A stretch of 64,000 nucleotides of DNA from Streptomyces canus (GCF_030816965.1 NZ_JAUSYQ010000002.1:4933501-4997500); one strand, 5' to 3'; shown: positions 8,331-17,042, counted from the first letter of the stretch. Made by a program: numbers and translations. The notes: a model not told the origin generated them from the sequence alone.

Positions 8331-10847
8331 TTATTCGTTGGTGATTTCCTCCACCACGGTCGCCCCGAGCTCGCGCACGATCAGTTCGCGACCCGAGAGG
8401 GCGGCCTCGTTGAGATCGGGGTCGTCGTCCTCGGGGATGTCGTCCTCGATGGAGACCGGCGGGGGTTCCGGCGCGGACCGCTGCGGGGCAGGGGCCGGTA
8501 CGGCGGCCGGCGTCGGCGTGGGCCGGGCCGCCGGGGCGGGCGTCGGCTGGGGGGAGGACGAGGCCTGGGGGGCCGGGGCGCCGTAGCCCGCCGTGCTACC
8601 GGTGCCGTAGCCGCCGGTGTTGCCGCCTCCGCCGTAGCCACCGCCACCGCCGCCGTTGAAGCCGCCGGATGCCGGGGGCGCCCCTCCGCCGCCCGACGGG
8701 TCGATGACGGCCTCGATCTTCCACTGGATGCTGAACTGCTCGGCCAGCGCCTGCCGCAGCACCTCTTCGCTGCCGCTGCTCGCGAAGTTGTCGCGGGCGC
8801 CGGCGTTGACGAAGCCGAGCTGAAGGGTGGTGCCGTCGAAGCCGGCCACGTGGGCGTTCTGGCTGAGCAGGATCCATGTGAAGCGGCGGCGGTTCTTGAC
8901 GGCTTCCAGGATGTTGGGCCAGAGCTGACGGGGGTCGGGGCTGCCGGTCGGCGGGGCGTAGGCGCCCGGTCCGGGTGCGGAGGCCGCGGGTGCGGCCTGA
9001 GCCGGTGCCGGGGCGGTCGCGGGCCGATGCGATGCGGGCGCCTGGGGTTGGCCGCCGCCGCCCGCCGGGGCCGCGGTGGGCCAGCCACCGGGACGCCGGC
9101 CGCCGCCGACCGGGGCGGCGGCGGGCCAGGCTCCGGGGGCGGGGGCGGAACCCGACGCAGCCGGGGACGGTGTGGCGGACTGCTGCTGGTGGGGCGGTCG
9201 GAGCTGGTCCGGGTGGGCGGTGGAGGGTTGGCCGACGGGAGCACCAGGAGGCTGGGCCGTGGGTGAACCGTGCGCCGGGCCGGCGTGGGGGTCGCCGGTG
9301 TGGAGGTCGGGAGTCGAACCGTGGGTCGGACCGGCGGGCGAGTCAGGGGTCCCGCCGACGGGCGGCGCCGAGTCGGCCGTAGCGCCGGGGAATCCGCCCG
9401 TGCCACCTGCTCCGGCCGGAACGCCGCCACCCGGGACGCCGACTCCGCCCGGGGTGCCGCCGCCGAAGCCTCCCCCGCCGGGCGTGCCCGCGCCCGAGGC
9501 CCGGACCGCCGCACGCGCCGCGGCCGGGCCACCACCGGGCGGGACCGGTGCGGGTGGCGGGACGGCGACCGTCGAGGCACTCGAGGCACCAGGGACGCCC
9601 TGGACGCCCGGGGTACCCAGGGCCGCTCCCCCGTGGGCTTCCGGCCCCGGCACGTACCCCATCGCGGGGGCGCCGCCGGCCGAGAAGTTCACGCCCCGCT
9701 CGATGCGGTCGAGGCGGGCCATCACCGAGCGCTCGTCCCCGTAGGCCGCGGGGAGCAGCACGCGCGCGCAGATGAGTTCCAGCTGGAGGCGGGGCGAGTT
9801 GGCGCCGCGCATCTCGGTCAGGCCTTGGTTCACGAGGTCGGCGGCGCGGCTGAGCTCGGCCGCACCGAAGGTGCCGGCCTGGGCCTGCATGCGCTCGATG
9901 ACATCGGCGGGGGCGTCGATGAGCCCCTTCTCGGCGGCGTCGGGAACGGCGGCGAGGATGACCAGGTCCCGCAGCCGCTCCAGCAGGTCGGTGACGAAGC
10001 GGCGCGGGTCGTTGCCGCCCTCGATGACGCGGTCGACGACCTCGAAGGCGGCGGCGCCGTCACCGGTGGCGAAGGCCTCGACCACGGAGTCGAGGAGGGA
10101 GCCGTCGGTGTAGCCGAGGAGGGACGTGGCCATGGCATACGTCACACCCTCCTCCTTGGCCCCGGCGAGCAGCTGGTCCATGACGGACATGGAGTCACGC
10201 ACGGAGCCCTGGCCTGCCCGCACGACGAGGGGCAGGACGCCGTCCTCGACGGGGATGTTCTCCTTGCCGCACACCTCGCCGAGGTAGTCCCGCAGGGTGC
10301 CGGGCGGGACGAGCCGGAAGGGGTAGTGATGGGTTCGCGACCGGATCGTCCCGATGACCTTCTCGGGCTCGGTGGTGGCGAAGATGAACTTGAGGTGCTC
10401 CGGGGGCTCCTCGACGACCTTCAGCAGCGCGTTGAACCCTGCCGACGTGACCATGTGGGCCTCGTCGATGATGTAGATCTTGTAGCGACTGCTCGCGGGC
10501 CCGAAGAAGGCCTTTTCGCGCAGCTCACGGGCGTCGTCCACACCACCGTGGGAGGCTGCGTCGATCTCGATGACGTCGATGGAACCGGGGCCGTTGCGTG
10601 CGAGGTCCTGGCAGGACTGGCACTCACCGCAAGGGGTGGGGGTGGGTCCCTGTGCGCAGTTCAGGCACCTGGCGAGGATGCGCGCGCTGGTCGTCTTGCC
10701 GCATCCGCGCGGACCGCTGAACAGGTACGCGTGATTGACCCGGTTGTTCCGCAGCGCCTGCTGCAGCGGGTCGGTGACATGCTCCTGCCCGATGACCTCG
10801 GCGAAGGACTCCGGGCGATAGCGGCGGTACAACGCGAGAGACGACAC
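8331..10847 (-). CDS. dnaX: DNA polymerase III subunit gamma/tau
   Basis: 838 residues. This is the clamp-loader ATPase that assembles the beta sliding clamp and links polymerase cores. The N-terminal AAA+ module has Walker A 'GPRGCGKTTS' (45-54), the zinc module cysteines C61, C64, C73, C76 and C79, and Walker B/DEAH 'YIIDEAHM'. A gamma/tau domain III region follows to about residue 375. Then comes an unusually long Gly/Pro/Ala-rich linker (about 390-640), a conserved region around 'DPRQLWPNILEAVKNRRRFT', and a second low-complexity tail. The start is GTG 10845-10847 ('MSSLALYRRYRPESF'). No ribosome site precedes it; a TATAAC hexamer (minus strand, 10857-10862) suggests a leaderless or nearly leaderless mRNA. 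Confidence 0.96.
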   Translation of the reverse strand: MSSLALYRRYRPESFAEVIGQEHVTDPLQQALRNNRVNHAYLFSGPRGCGKTTSARILARCLNCAQGPTPTPCGECQSCQDLARNGPGSIDVIEIDAASHGGVDDARELREKAFFGPASSRYKIYIIDEAHMVTSAGFNALLKVVEEPPEHLKFIFATTEPEKVIGTIRSRTHHYPFRLVPPGTLRDYLGEVCGKENIPVEDGVLPLVVRAGQGSVRDSMSVMDQLLAGAKEEGVTYAMATSLLGYTDGSLLDSVVEAFATGDGAAAFEVVDRVIEGGNDPRRFVTDLLERLRDLVILAAVPDAAEKGLIDAPADVIERMQAQAGTFGAAELSRAADLVNQGLTEMRGANSPRLQLELICARVLLPAAYGDERSVMARLDRIERGVNFSAGGAPAMGYVPGPEAHGGAALGTPGVQGVPGASSASTVAVPPPAPVPPGGGPAAARAAVRASGAGTPGGGGFGGGTPGGVGVPGGGVPAGAGGTGGFPGATADSAPPVGGTPDSPAGPTHGSTPDLHTGDPHAGPAHGSPTAQPPGAPVGQPSTAHPDQLRPPHQQQSATPSPAASGSAPAPGAWPAAAPVGGGRRPGGWPTAAPAGGGGQPQAPASHRPATAPAPAQAAPAASAPGPGAYAPPTGSPDPRQLWPNILEAVKNRRRFTWILLSQNAHVAGFDGTTLQLGFVNAGARDNFASSGSEEVLRQALAEQFSIQWKIEAVIDPSGGGGAPPASGGFNGGGGGGYGGGGNTGGYGTGSTAGYGAPAPQASSSPQPTPAPAARPTPTPAAVPAPAPQRSAPEPPPVSIEDDIPEDDDPDLNEAALSGRELIVRELGATVVEEITNE

Positions 10848-10912
10848 GCATACGAGGTTATAGGCGCCCACTGACACCCGGGCCCGCGCGTGCGCTCCGC
10901 CGGGAACGCAAG

Positions 10913-11000
10913 CGCCCCCCACGCACCCGCCAGAGCCGACCTACCCTTGCTGCCTTCCGGCCCTGGGGGAGTTCAGTCAGATAGCGCCGCGTGAGGGGCT
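10913..11000 (-). ncRNA. ffs: Signal recognition particle RNA (4.5S type)
   Basis: On the minus strand the core reads GGGCCGGAAGGCAGCAAGGG, the conserved SRP domain IV with its GGAA tetraloop and asymmetric internal loop that bind Ffh. The distal ends pair: GCCCCTCACGC (near 11000) with GCGTGGGGGGC (near 10913). The ends are inferred from this helix and may be off by several bases. It lies 66 bp upstream of dnaX and faces away from tRNA-Ser, an arrangement recalled from other Streptomyces. Confidence 0.88.
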
Positions 11001-11075
11001 GCCCAAACAGTACCCGATGGCAGCGGGTGGGAACGAGTTCGCGAGCACTCCTCAACGTCTTGTATTGTTTGCGGC

Positions 11076-11163
11076 GGAGGATTCGCCTAGAGGCCTAGGG
11101 CGCACGCTTGGAAAGCGTGTTGGGGGCAACCCCTCACGAGTTCGAATCTCGTATCCTCCGCCA
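11076..11163 (+). tRNA. tRNA-Ser (anticodon GGA), integration target
   Basis: 88 nt class II tRNA with encoded CCA. Acceptor GGAGGAT pairs with ATCCTCC; anticodon stem-loop CACGCTTGGAAAGCGTG carries GGA; a long variable arm (TTGGGGGCAACCCCTCA) and T-arm CGAGTTCGAATCTCG follow. Its 3' half from TTGGAAAGCG (11108) to the end recurs three times downstream (14343, 17908, 20813), so this gene is the attachment site (attL-like copy) of a set of integrated elements. It is the only complete copy. Confidence 0.96.
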
Positions 11164-11185
11164 GTCCCTCACCGGGCACGATGTC

Positions 11186-11217
11186 GATGGGCCCCACCGT
11201 TCGCGGTGGGGCCCATC
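11186..11217. terminator. Terminator of tRNA-Ser(GGA)
   Basis: GATGGGCCCCACCG pairs perfectly with CGGTGGGGCCCATC around a TTCG loop, directly after the tRNA. Near-identical hairpins follow the third and fourth att copies (17986 and 20891), which shows that flanking DNA was duplicated with the tRNA end. Confidence 0.85.
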
Positions 11218-11336
11218 GACGTTGTCCCAGCCCTCGTTGTCCTGGTCTTTGTCTACAGGGGCCGCTTCCGGCGCTACCCAGAATCGCCGTTCCGATCACC
11301 GACTCCGCCCCCTCAGCTTGACCGATAGGCTTGAAC

Positions 11337-11470
11337 CTATGACGTTGACATGTCCGCGACGTCTTCAAGGGTGCGGGCGATCAGGTGCTGGTAGCGGCGG
11401 CGTATCCGGGCGGACCAGCCGGGCTCCCAGCCCGTGATCGCGTCGACGACCGTGTCCGGGGGCCCAGAGG
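11337..11470 (-). pseudogene. Tyrosine integrase, C-terminal stub (element A)
   Basis: Minus-strand frame ending at TAG 11337-11339 encodes about 44 residues including 'VVDAITGWEPGWSARIRRRY' followed by 'QHLIARTLEDVADMSTS'. This matches the C-terminus of the Streptomyces site-specific integrases, with the nucleophile tyrosine in 'RRRYQH'. Everything upstream of it is missing: the frame runs straight into the end of the LCP gene at 11472. It is the expected position of int, next to the tRNA and transcribed toward it. The integrase-like pseudogene at 18054 has the same C-terminal pattern. Confidence 0.8.
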
Positions 11471-11471
11471 C

Positions 11472-13148
11472 TTACGGCGCCGAGTCCTTCACGTTCTTGG
11501 CAAGGGCGTAGGCCTCGGTCGGGGAGGTGCTGGACGGCGGGTGGTCCTCGCTGGTGGGCATACCGTTGGCGTCCAGCCCGATGACGTCGTTGTAGGGGCT
11601 GACCGTCGCGCACTTCTTGGTGTCGCCGGTCTGCTGGTGGGAGCCGTTCAGAGCCACCTGGGTGTCGACGTGCGTCGGAGTCGGCTTGCCGCCGGGGAAG
11701 GTGTCGCCGGTCGTCCAATCGGTGCCGATGAGCAGCACGATCTGCGAACCGGTGCCCTGCTCGACCGCCTTGGACGGGAGGCCGAGCGCCTTGGCGACCG
11801 CCTGGGCCTGCGCCTTCTGCCCGGCCGGGTAAGTCAGCGAGGTAGCGGTGGAGGGAGTCCCGTTCCCCGAGTCGGTCTCCTTGCTGAAGCCCTGGTCGAT
11901 CAGCGCCTGGGCGATCGCCACCCCCCGGTGGTACACCCCGGTGCCGTTCTCGACGTGGACGACGACCGAGGCGGCGGAGACCGGGCTGGCGGTCGCCGAG
12001 GGGGAGCCCTTCTTCCCGGTGGACGCGGTGAGCGACTGGTCGTCCGCGATGGTCTTGAACATCTCCTTGGCGCCCGGGCCGATCAGCGTCTCGGACCCGC
12101 CGCCCGGCAGGTCGACGTCCTGGGTCTGCATGGTGGCCCAGGTGATCCGGCTGGCGGGCACCTTGTTGAGGTCGAGTGCCAGGTCGATGAGCTTGTTGGC
12201 GGAGTCCAGGCTGTTGTCGACGGTCAGCGCCTTGGTCGCGGCGTTGGCTATGCCCCACATCTTCGACGGGCTGCTCAGCGTGCCCTTGCTCTTCATCTGG
12301 TTGAGGAGGGCGTTGAGGAAGATGTGCTGGGCGTCGGTCCGGCCGCGGCTGTCGCTGGAGTCACCGAAGCCGTGCCGGGTCCGCACAAACTCCAGCGCGG
12401 CATCACCCTTCAGCGTGTGCGACCCCTCCTTCAGTTTCAGGTGGCTGTAGGGGTCGTAGACGTTCTTGCTGACGCAGACGCGCGTCCCGCCGACCGCGTT
12501 GGACATCGCCACCACGCCGGCGAAGTCGATCATCATGAAGTGGTCGATGGGTATCCCGGTGAGCTGGTGCACCGCGACGACGCTGCAGCCGGGGCCGCCG
12601 TTCAGCGCCGAGTTGACCTGCGCGCGGGTCTGCGCCGGCATGCTCGGGTGGCCCGGGTCGTGGCAGCCGCTCCAGTCGGTCCGCAGGTCGCGGGGGATGC
12701 TCATCACCGTGGCATTGGACCGGTCGGCGGATATGTGGACGATCATCTCCACGTCGGCTCGGGCGCCGCCGGCCGTTCCGCAAGCGCCGCCGAGCTTGCA
12801 GTCCGCCGCGCTGTTACGGGCGTCGGATCCGATGACCAGGATGTTGATCGGGCTGCGTCCGAACGCGTCGACCTTCTCGTGCCCGGCGCCGTCCTTGCCG
12901 TTGGCGGACAGATGGTCGGACTTGATGTTGCTGTTCAGCTTCCAGTACGCGTACGCGGCAGTGCCGACGCCGAGCACCAGCACGAACCCCAGCAACAGCC
13001 CGACGATCTTAAGCGCGCGCCTTCTGTCAGGCTTCTTGCTGGCTCTGCGCATGGCAGCCCTGCCACCGCCGACCAACTCCGCCGGATCCGCCTTCTCGGC
13101 CCTGATCCGGCCGGTGGCATGCCTCCGCGATCTGAGGGGCTGCGTCAT
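11472..13148 (-). CDS. LCP-family (LytR-CpsA-Psr) cell-wall glycopolymer ligase
   Basis: 558 residues. LCP proteins transfer teichoic acid-like polymers from lipid carriers to peptidoglycan on the outer face of the membrane. A short basic cytoplasmic tail (1-45) precedes one membrane helix (about 46-68). The LCP domain (about 95-330) contains 'NILVIGSDAR', 'MSIPRDLRTDW', and 'FVRTRHGFGDSSDSRGRTDA' with the conserved Arg/Asp residues. A LytR_C domain follows (about 395-490, 'VVVHVENGTG...GVAIAQALIDQG'). The start ATG has GAGGAAG nine bases upstream. It is intact although it lies within element A, with an integrase stub at its 3' end and an IS element upstream, so it may be cargo or chromosomal DNA captured by rearrangement. 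Confidence 0.9.
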   Translation of the reverse strand: MTQPLRSRRHATGRIRAEKADPAELVGGGRAAMRRASKKPDRRRALKIVGLLLGFVLVLGVGTAAYAYWKLNSNIKSDHLSANGKDGAGHEKVDAFGRSPINILVIGSDARNSAADCKLGGACGTAGGARADVEMIVHISADRSNATVMSIPRDLRTDWSGCHDPGHPSMPAQTRAQVNSALNGGPGCSVVAVHQLTGIPIDHFMMIDFAGVVAMSNAVGGTRVCVSKNVYDPYSHLKLKEGSHTLKGDAALEFVRTRHGFGDSSDSRGRTDAQHIFLNALLNQMKSKGTLSSPSKMWGIANAATKALTVDNSLDSANKLIDLALDLNKVPASRITWATMQTQDVDLPGGGSETLIGPGAKEMFKTIADDQSLTASTGKKGSPSATASPVSAASVVVHVENGTGVYHRGVAIAQALIDQGFSKETDSGNGTPSTATSLTYPAGQKAQAQAVAKALGLPSKAVEQGTGSQIVLLIGTDWTTGDTFPGGKPTPTHVDTQVALNGSHQQTGDTKKCATVSPYNDVIGLDANGMPTSEDHPPSSTSPTEAYALAKNVKDSAP

Positions 13149-13326
13149 GAGAACTTCCTCGTACCTTCAGGGGGCGACGGCTACCAGAACTATCCGTAAG
13201 TGGGACTCGCGGAAGACAAGTTGGGTTGTAATCCTGTCGGCTTCCGACCGGCCCTCTATTGCGAAATGCCTGGGAGACCAACCAAGTTGGGCGAGTTCCC
13301 GCACAACCACACAATCCGCACTTACT

Positions 13327-14208
13327 GGCTCTAACAAAAGCGGGTTGATCATGTGACTGTCTACTTGATCGCTCGTTGATGTGGGCATGGGGAAGCGTCA
13401 GTCGCGACCGTGGATCGTGTCGGATGAACTGTGGTTGCTCATCGAGCCGTTGCTGCCCGAGCGGCCCCCGAAGCAGGTCGAGGGCAGACCGCGAGTGCCC
13501 GATCGTCAAGCCCTGTGCGGGATCTTGTTCGTCCTGCACACCGGCATCCAGTGGGAGTACCTCCCGCAGGAGCTCGGCTTCGGATCGGGCATGACGTGCT
13601 GGAGGCGCCTGGCGGCCTGGAACGAGGCAGGCGTCTGGGACCAGCTGCATCAGTTGCTGCTGAACAAGCTGCGCTCGAAGAACCAGCTGGACTGGTCGCG
13701 GGCGGTGATCGATTCCTCCCATGTCCGGGCCGCGCGCAGGGGCCCAAAAGCGGGCCCAGCCCGGTCGACCGCGCACGCCCGGGCAGCAAGCACCACATCA
13801 TCACCGACGGCCAGGGGGTCCCGCTCGCGGTGTCTTTGACCGGCGGAAACCGCAACGATGTCACCCAACTGCTGCCCCTGTTGGACAAGATCCCCGCAGT
13901 GGCCGGAGTCGTCGGGCGGCCGCGCAGACGGCCGGACATGCTCTTCGCCGACCGCGGCTACGACCACGACAAGTACCGACGGCTCTTGCGGCAGCGCGGC
14001 ATCAGGCCCGCGATCGCCGAGCGTGGGCAGCCGCACGGGACGGGACTGGGCACCTTCCGCTGGGTCGTTGAGCGGACGATCTCCTGGCTGCACGGCTTCC
14101 GCCGCTTACGGATCCGCTGGGAACGACGCGACGACATCCACGAGGCCTTCCTCGGACTTGCCGTCTGCCTGATCACTCACCGGCACGTCCAGAGGCTTTG
14201 TTAGGGCC
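13327..14208 (+). mobile_element. IS5-family insertion sequence, about 882 bp
   Basis: Imperfect terminal inverted repeats: GGCTCTAACAAAA (13327-13339) on the left and, on the opposite strand, GGCCCTAACAAAG ending at 14208 on the right. Between them is a single frameshifted transposase gene. Size and organisation fit the IS427-type group of IS5. I could not identify a convincing target duplication outside the ends. The element lies between the LCP gene and the second att copy. Confidence 0.75.
13381..14204 (+). CDS. IS5-family transposase, made by -1 frameshift
   Basis: Two overlapping frames. OrfA (13381 to stop at 13839) carries the N-terminal domain ('SDELWLLIEPLLPERPPKQ') and 'VIDSSHVRA' with the first catalytic Asp. 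OrfB provides 'GSKHHIITDGQGVPLAVSL', 'MLFADRGYDHDKYRRLL' with the second Asp, and 'RWVVERTISWLHGFRRLRIR' with the catalytic Glu. Continuity ('RRGPK' then 'SGPSPVDRARPGSKHH') is restored by a -1 shift at CCAAAAG (13744-13750), a known kind of slippery site. With this shift the protein is about 274 residues and all DDE residues are present, so it may be active. The start is GTG 13381 or ATG 13387; no strong ribosome site. Confidence 0.85.
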
Positions 14209-14342
14209 TGTTAGCGACAGCCCCTGAGGGTTGCAGCCAGGGTTGCGTTCACCCCCGTTCAGCCCAGTGCGGCCGTCGCTGCTCGAACCCGTCCACCGCA
14301 GGTCAGGACACTGACGGCTATCCCGGACGCCCGCACGAACAT

Positions 14343-14397
14343 TTGGAAAGCGCGTTGGGGGCAACCCCTCACGAGTTCGAATCTCGTATCCTCCGCC
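14343..14397 (+). other. att copy 2: 3' half of tRNA-Ser(GGA)
   Basis: 55 bp equal to 11108-11162 of tRNA-Ser except one base in the anticodon stem (GCGCG for GCGTG). No 5' half of a tRNA precedes it. About 110 bp upstream lies GTTCACCCCCGTTCAG, an arm-like sequence shared with the left flank of the third and fourth copies. It marks the junction of elements A and B. Confidence 0.85.
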
Positions 14398-14417
14398 GTC
14401 GCCTGACCAGGCGAAAC

Positions 14418-14451
14418 GAAGAGCCGGACCGTGATCGCGGTCCGGCTCTTC
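14418..14451. terminator. Hairpin after att copy 2
   Basis: GAAGAGCCGGACC pairs with GGTCCGGCTCTTC around GTGATCGC. Unlike the hairpins behind the other three att copies it is unrelated in sequence to the tRNA-Ser terminator. Confidence 0.75.
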
Positions 14452-14524
14452 GGTGTGCTTTGGGTGCAGTTTTGGTTGCATTTATGTCGGGCATTACAGT
14501 CATTTCACTCGGTCTGGCGCTGTG

Positions 14525-15288
14525 AGGTATTCCCAACTCTGCTTCCCTTTTTGACCTCCGGGCAGCGGACCAGTACGACCGGGCTGCTCGCAGATGCGGC
14601 GGCTCGGTGTGGCATGGAAGTGCAGGTGCTCACGGACGGGCAGGCATTGGACGCCCTGGTGGGTCGAGCGGTGCACTGGTACGGGGGTCCATTGGCCGCT
14701 GACCGGGTCGCCGACGGCCTGGGGCTGGGATTGCTGGAGCCGTCGGATGACTGGTTGGTGCGGTTGCCGGAGGAGTTCACGGCACGGCGGATCGAGCTGA
14801 CCACCCTCTCGGAGGCATGGGCGTTGCGCCACCCCGTGTTCGTCAAGCCGCCGAGCGAGAAGTCGTTCCCTGCTGCGGTGTATGTCTCGGATCGAGGCTT
14901 CCTCGCACGAGTGAGGGAGTGGGCCCGGACATCCCGGTGTTGGTCTCCTAATGTGGTGACCTTCTTCTGTCGAGTACCGGCTGTTCGTGCTCGACGGGCG
15001 GATCGCGGCCGGGAGCCGGTATGCCGTCTAGGGGCGGCTGGACGTCGCGCCGCTCGACGGGGATCCGCGTGAGCGCGAGGTACGCCGGTTCGCCCAGGGA
15101 CTCCTCGCCACGGTCAGGGAGTCCCTGCCCAGCGCGGACCGTCGACGTCGGCCTGATCCAGGACCCCGACCCCGGTCATGAGCGCTGGGCCGTGATGGAG
15201 GCCAACATGCCCTGGTTCTCTCACAGTTACGCGGCCCGGGCCGACACCGTCTTGGACGTCGCTCTGCGCGCAGCAGGTCCTCGTGGCC
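14525..15288 (+). pseudogene. Broken ATP-grasp domain protein gene
   Basis: Read across frames, the region encodes an ATP-grasp-like protein: 'LVRLPEEFTARRIELTTLSE', 'ALRHPVFVKPPSEKSFPAAV', then 'VEYRLFVLDGRIAAGSRYAV', 'RRFAQGLLATVRESLPSA' and 'VDVGLIQDPDPGHERWAVME'. 'EANMPWFSHSYAA' resembles the metal-binding Glu/Asn strand of ATP-grasp enzymes. Lesions seen are a frameshift near 14935, an in-frame TAG at about 15029, and another frameshift near 15140. Enzymes of this kind attach small molecules or amino acids through acyl-phosphates; what this one used cannot be told. It lies in element B. Confidence 0.65.
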
Positions 15289-15348
15289 ACGCTTCCCTTG
15301 CGATGCGCCGTTCCTCCGCGCGTCAGCAGCCTCGGCTCACATATAGGG

Positions 15349-15369
15349 GTACGTTTTATAGATACGTAC
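15349..15369. promoter_or_regulatory. Inverted repeat upstream of the ATPase gene
   Basis: GTACGT (15349-15354) and ACGTAC (15364-15369) flank an AT-rich TTTATAGAT spacer, a marked drop in GC in this chromosome. It is 24 bp upstream of the GTG start at 15394 and could be an operator or promoter element. Confidence 0.45.
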
Positions 15370-15393
15370 TTCTACATCTACCGGAGGTGGCGC

Positions 15394-16866
15394 GTGGACA
15401 AGCCCGCCGAGATGTTCGATCGCGATTACGAGTGGTCGGCGCTGACCCGGTTCATCGGCGATGAGCAGCCCGGTGCCACGCTCGGAGTGGTCTCCGGTCG
15501 GCGGCGCCAGGGTAAGACCTTCCTGCTCGACGCGGCCTGCCGTGCCGAGGGAGGCTTCTATTTCGGTGCGACGGAGGCCGCTGACGCTGAGTCTCTGCGC
15601 CGGATCAGCACGGCGCTCACCGCTCATGTCCGGCCCGCCAGCCCGTACCACTTCGCACATTGGGCCGAAGCTGTCGATGAGCTCCTTGCCCTCGGCTCCG
15701 AGCACCCCGTGCCCGTGGTGATCGACGAGTTCCCGTACCTCGTCAGGGCCAATCCGGAGCTGCCCTCCATCATCCAGGAGGCGTTCCGTCCGCTGCGGGA
15801 GCAGCGCACGGCCTCTCGTGCGCGGTTGCTGCTGTGCGGCTCGGCCCTGTCCTTCATGGGCAAGCTGTTGTCCGGCAACGCACCGCTGAGGGGCCGGGCG
15901 GGACTGGAACTTGTCGTGCGCCCCCTCGACCACCGCCTCGCCGCCGAGTTCTGGAACATCACCGACCCCCGGCTGGCCCTGCAGGTCAACGCGATCGTCG
16001 GCGGTACGCCCGCCTACCGGCGCGAGTTCGCGCGAGGAGACAGCCCCAGCGGGCCCGACGACTTCGACGCCTGGGTTGTACGTACGGTCCTCAACCCCGA
16101 GACGCCGCTCTTCCGCGAGGCCCGTTATCTGCTGGCCGAGGAGCCTGATCTGCGTGACACCGCCCTGTACCTGTCCGTCCTGGCGGCCGTCGCCGACGGC
16201 AACGCGACCCGCGGCGGCATGGCCGGCTACCTGGAACGCAAGGCCACCGACATCGCGCACCCCATCAACGTCCTCGAAGACGCCGGGCTGCTGCACCGCG
16301 ACGCCGACGCTTTCCGCGACAACCGCCCCACCTACCGCATCGCCGAACCCCTGATCGGCTTCTACCACGCCATCATGCGCCCGGTCTGGGACCAGTTGGA
16401 ACGGCCCGGCAGCGCCGCCCGGGTCTGGCAGGCCAGCCGTCGCCGCTTCACCAGCAACGTCCTCGGCCCCCACTTCGAACAGGTCTGCCGCGACTGGGCC
16501 CTCCACCACGCCGACCCCGACCTGCTCGGCGGCCTCCCAGCCCGCGTCGGTCACGGCGTCGTTCATGACCCCAAGGCTCGTACCGGCCACGAGGTCGACG
16601 TTGCGGTCGTCGGCATCGCGGACGGCGGCAAGCCGCCGCTGCTGGCGATCGGCGAAGCCAAATGGAACGACACCATGGGCATCGCGCACATCGAACGCCT
16701 CCAGCACATCCGCGACCTCATCGCCCAGGCCGGCCGCTACGACACCACCCACACTCAGCTCATCTGCTTCAGCGGGGCGGGCTTCAACGACAAGGCCCGC
16801 ATGGCCACCGACACCACCTCTGGCATCCAGCTGATCGATCTGGCAGCCCTGTACGGCCAGGCGTAA
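15394..16866 (+). CDS. AAA-type ATPase with DUF234-like nuclease-fold C-terminus
   Basis: 490 residues. The N-terminal half is an archaeal-type ATPase (ATPase_2): Walker A 'GRRRQGKTF' (35-43), Walker B 'PVVIDEFPYL' with D111/E112, and sensor segment 'RLLLCGSALSFMGKLL'. A winged-helix stretch ('LYLSVLAAVADGNATRGGMA') is followed by a DUF234-type domain with 'RTGHEVDVAVVGI' and 'LAIGEAKW' (about 398-425), which looks like the E/D-x(n)-E-x-K core of PD-(D/E)xK nucleases. The start is GTG 15394, with GGAGGTGG seven bases upstream. Relatives are common in archaea and on mobile DNA, with no settled function; a defence role is plausible. It is intact, while neighbouring genes in element B are broken. 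Confidence 0.75.
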   Translation: MDKPAEMFDRDYEWSALTRFIGDEQPGATLGVVSGRRRQGKTFLLDAACRAEGGFYFGATEAADAESLRRISTALTAHVRPASPYHFAHWAEAVDELLALGSEHPVPVVIDEFPYLVRANPELPSIIQEAFRPLREQRTASRARLLLCGSALSFMGKLLSGNAPLRGRAGLELVVRPLDHRLAAEFWNITDPRLALQVNAIVGGTPAYRREFARGDSPSGPDDFDAWVVRTVLNPETPLFREARYLLAEEPDLRDTALYLSVLAAVADGNATRGGMAGYLERKATDIAHPINVLEDAGLLHRDADAFRDNRPTYRIAEPLIGFYHAIMRPVWDQLERPGSAARVWQASRRRFTSNVLGPHFEQVCRDWALHHADPDLLGGLPARVGHGVVHDPKARTGHEVDVAVVGIADGGKPPLLAIGEAKWNDTMGIAHIERLQHIRDLIAQAGRYDTTHTQLICFSGAGFNDKARMATDTTSGIQLIDLAALYGQA

Positions 16867-17042
16867 CACCGGCACTGAGCGAGCTGCCGCCTTGATGTCG
16901 ATCGGCCTCGGCGAGAATGTCATGATCCGGACCCCAAAGAGCTGGAATCAGTCGAATACGCGCGCAGGTAGAGCGGTTCGCACCGCTGGCCGGTGACGAT
17001 GGGCCTGGCATGGCGCGCCTCCGACCGGACAGAGGACGACGA

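Noticed and set aside
11385..13199. 604-codon plus-strand open frame opposite the LCP gene
   Set aside because: It is the GC-rich shadow of a clear LCP protein, with no family features and no ribosome site.
13321..14214. Target-site duplication of the IS5-type element
   Set aside because: Bases outside the inverted repeats (CTTACT and TGTTAG) do not match convincingly.
14343..14397. Additional tRNA-Ser genes at 14343, 17908 and 20813
   Set aside because: Only the 3' half is present; no acceptor 5' strand or D-arm precedes any of them.
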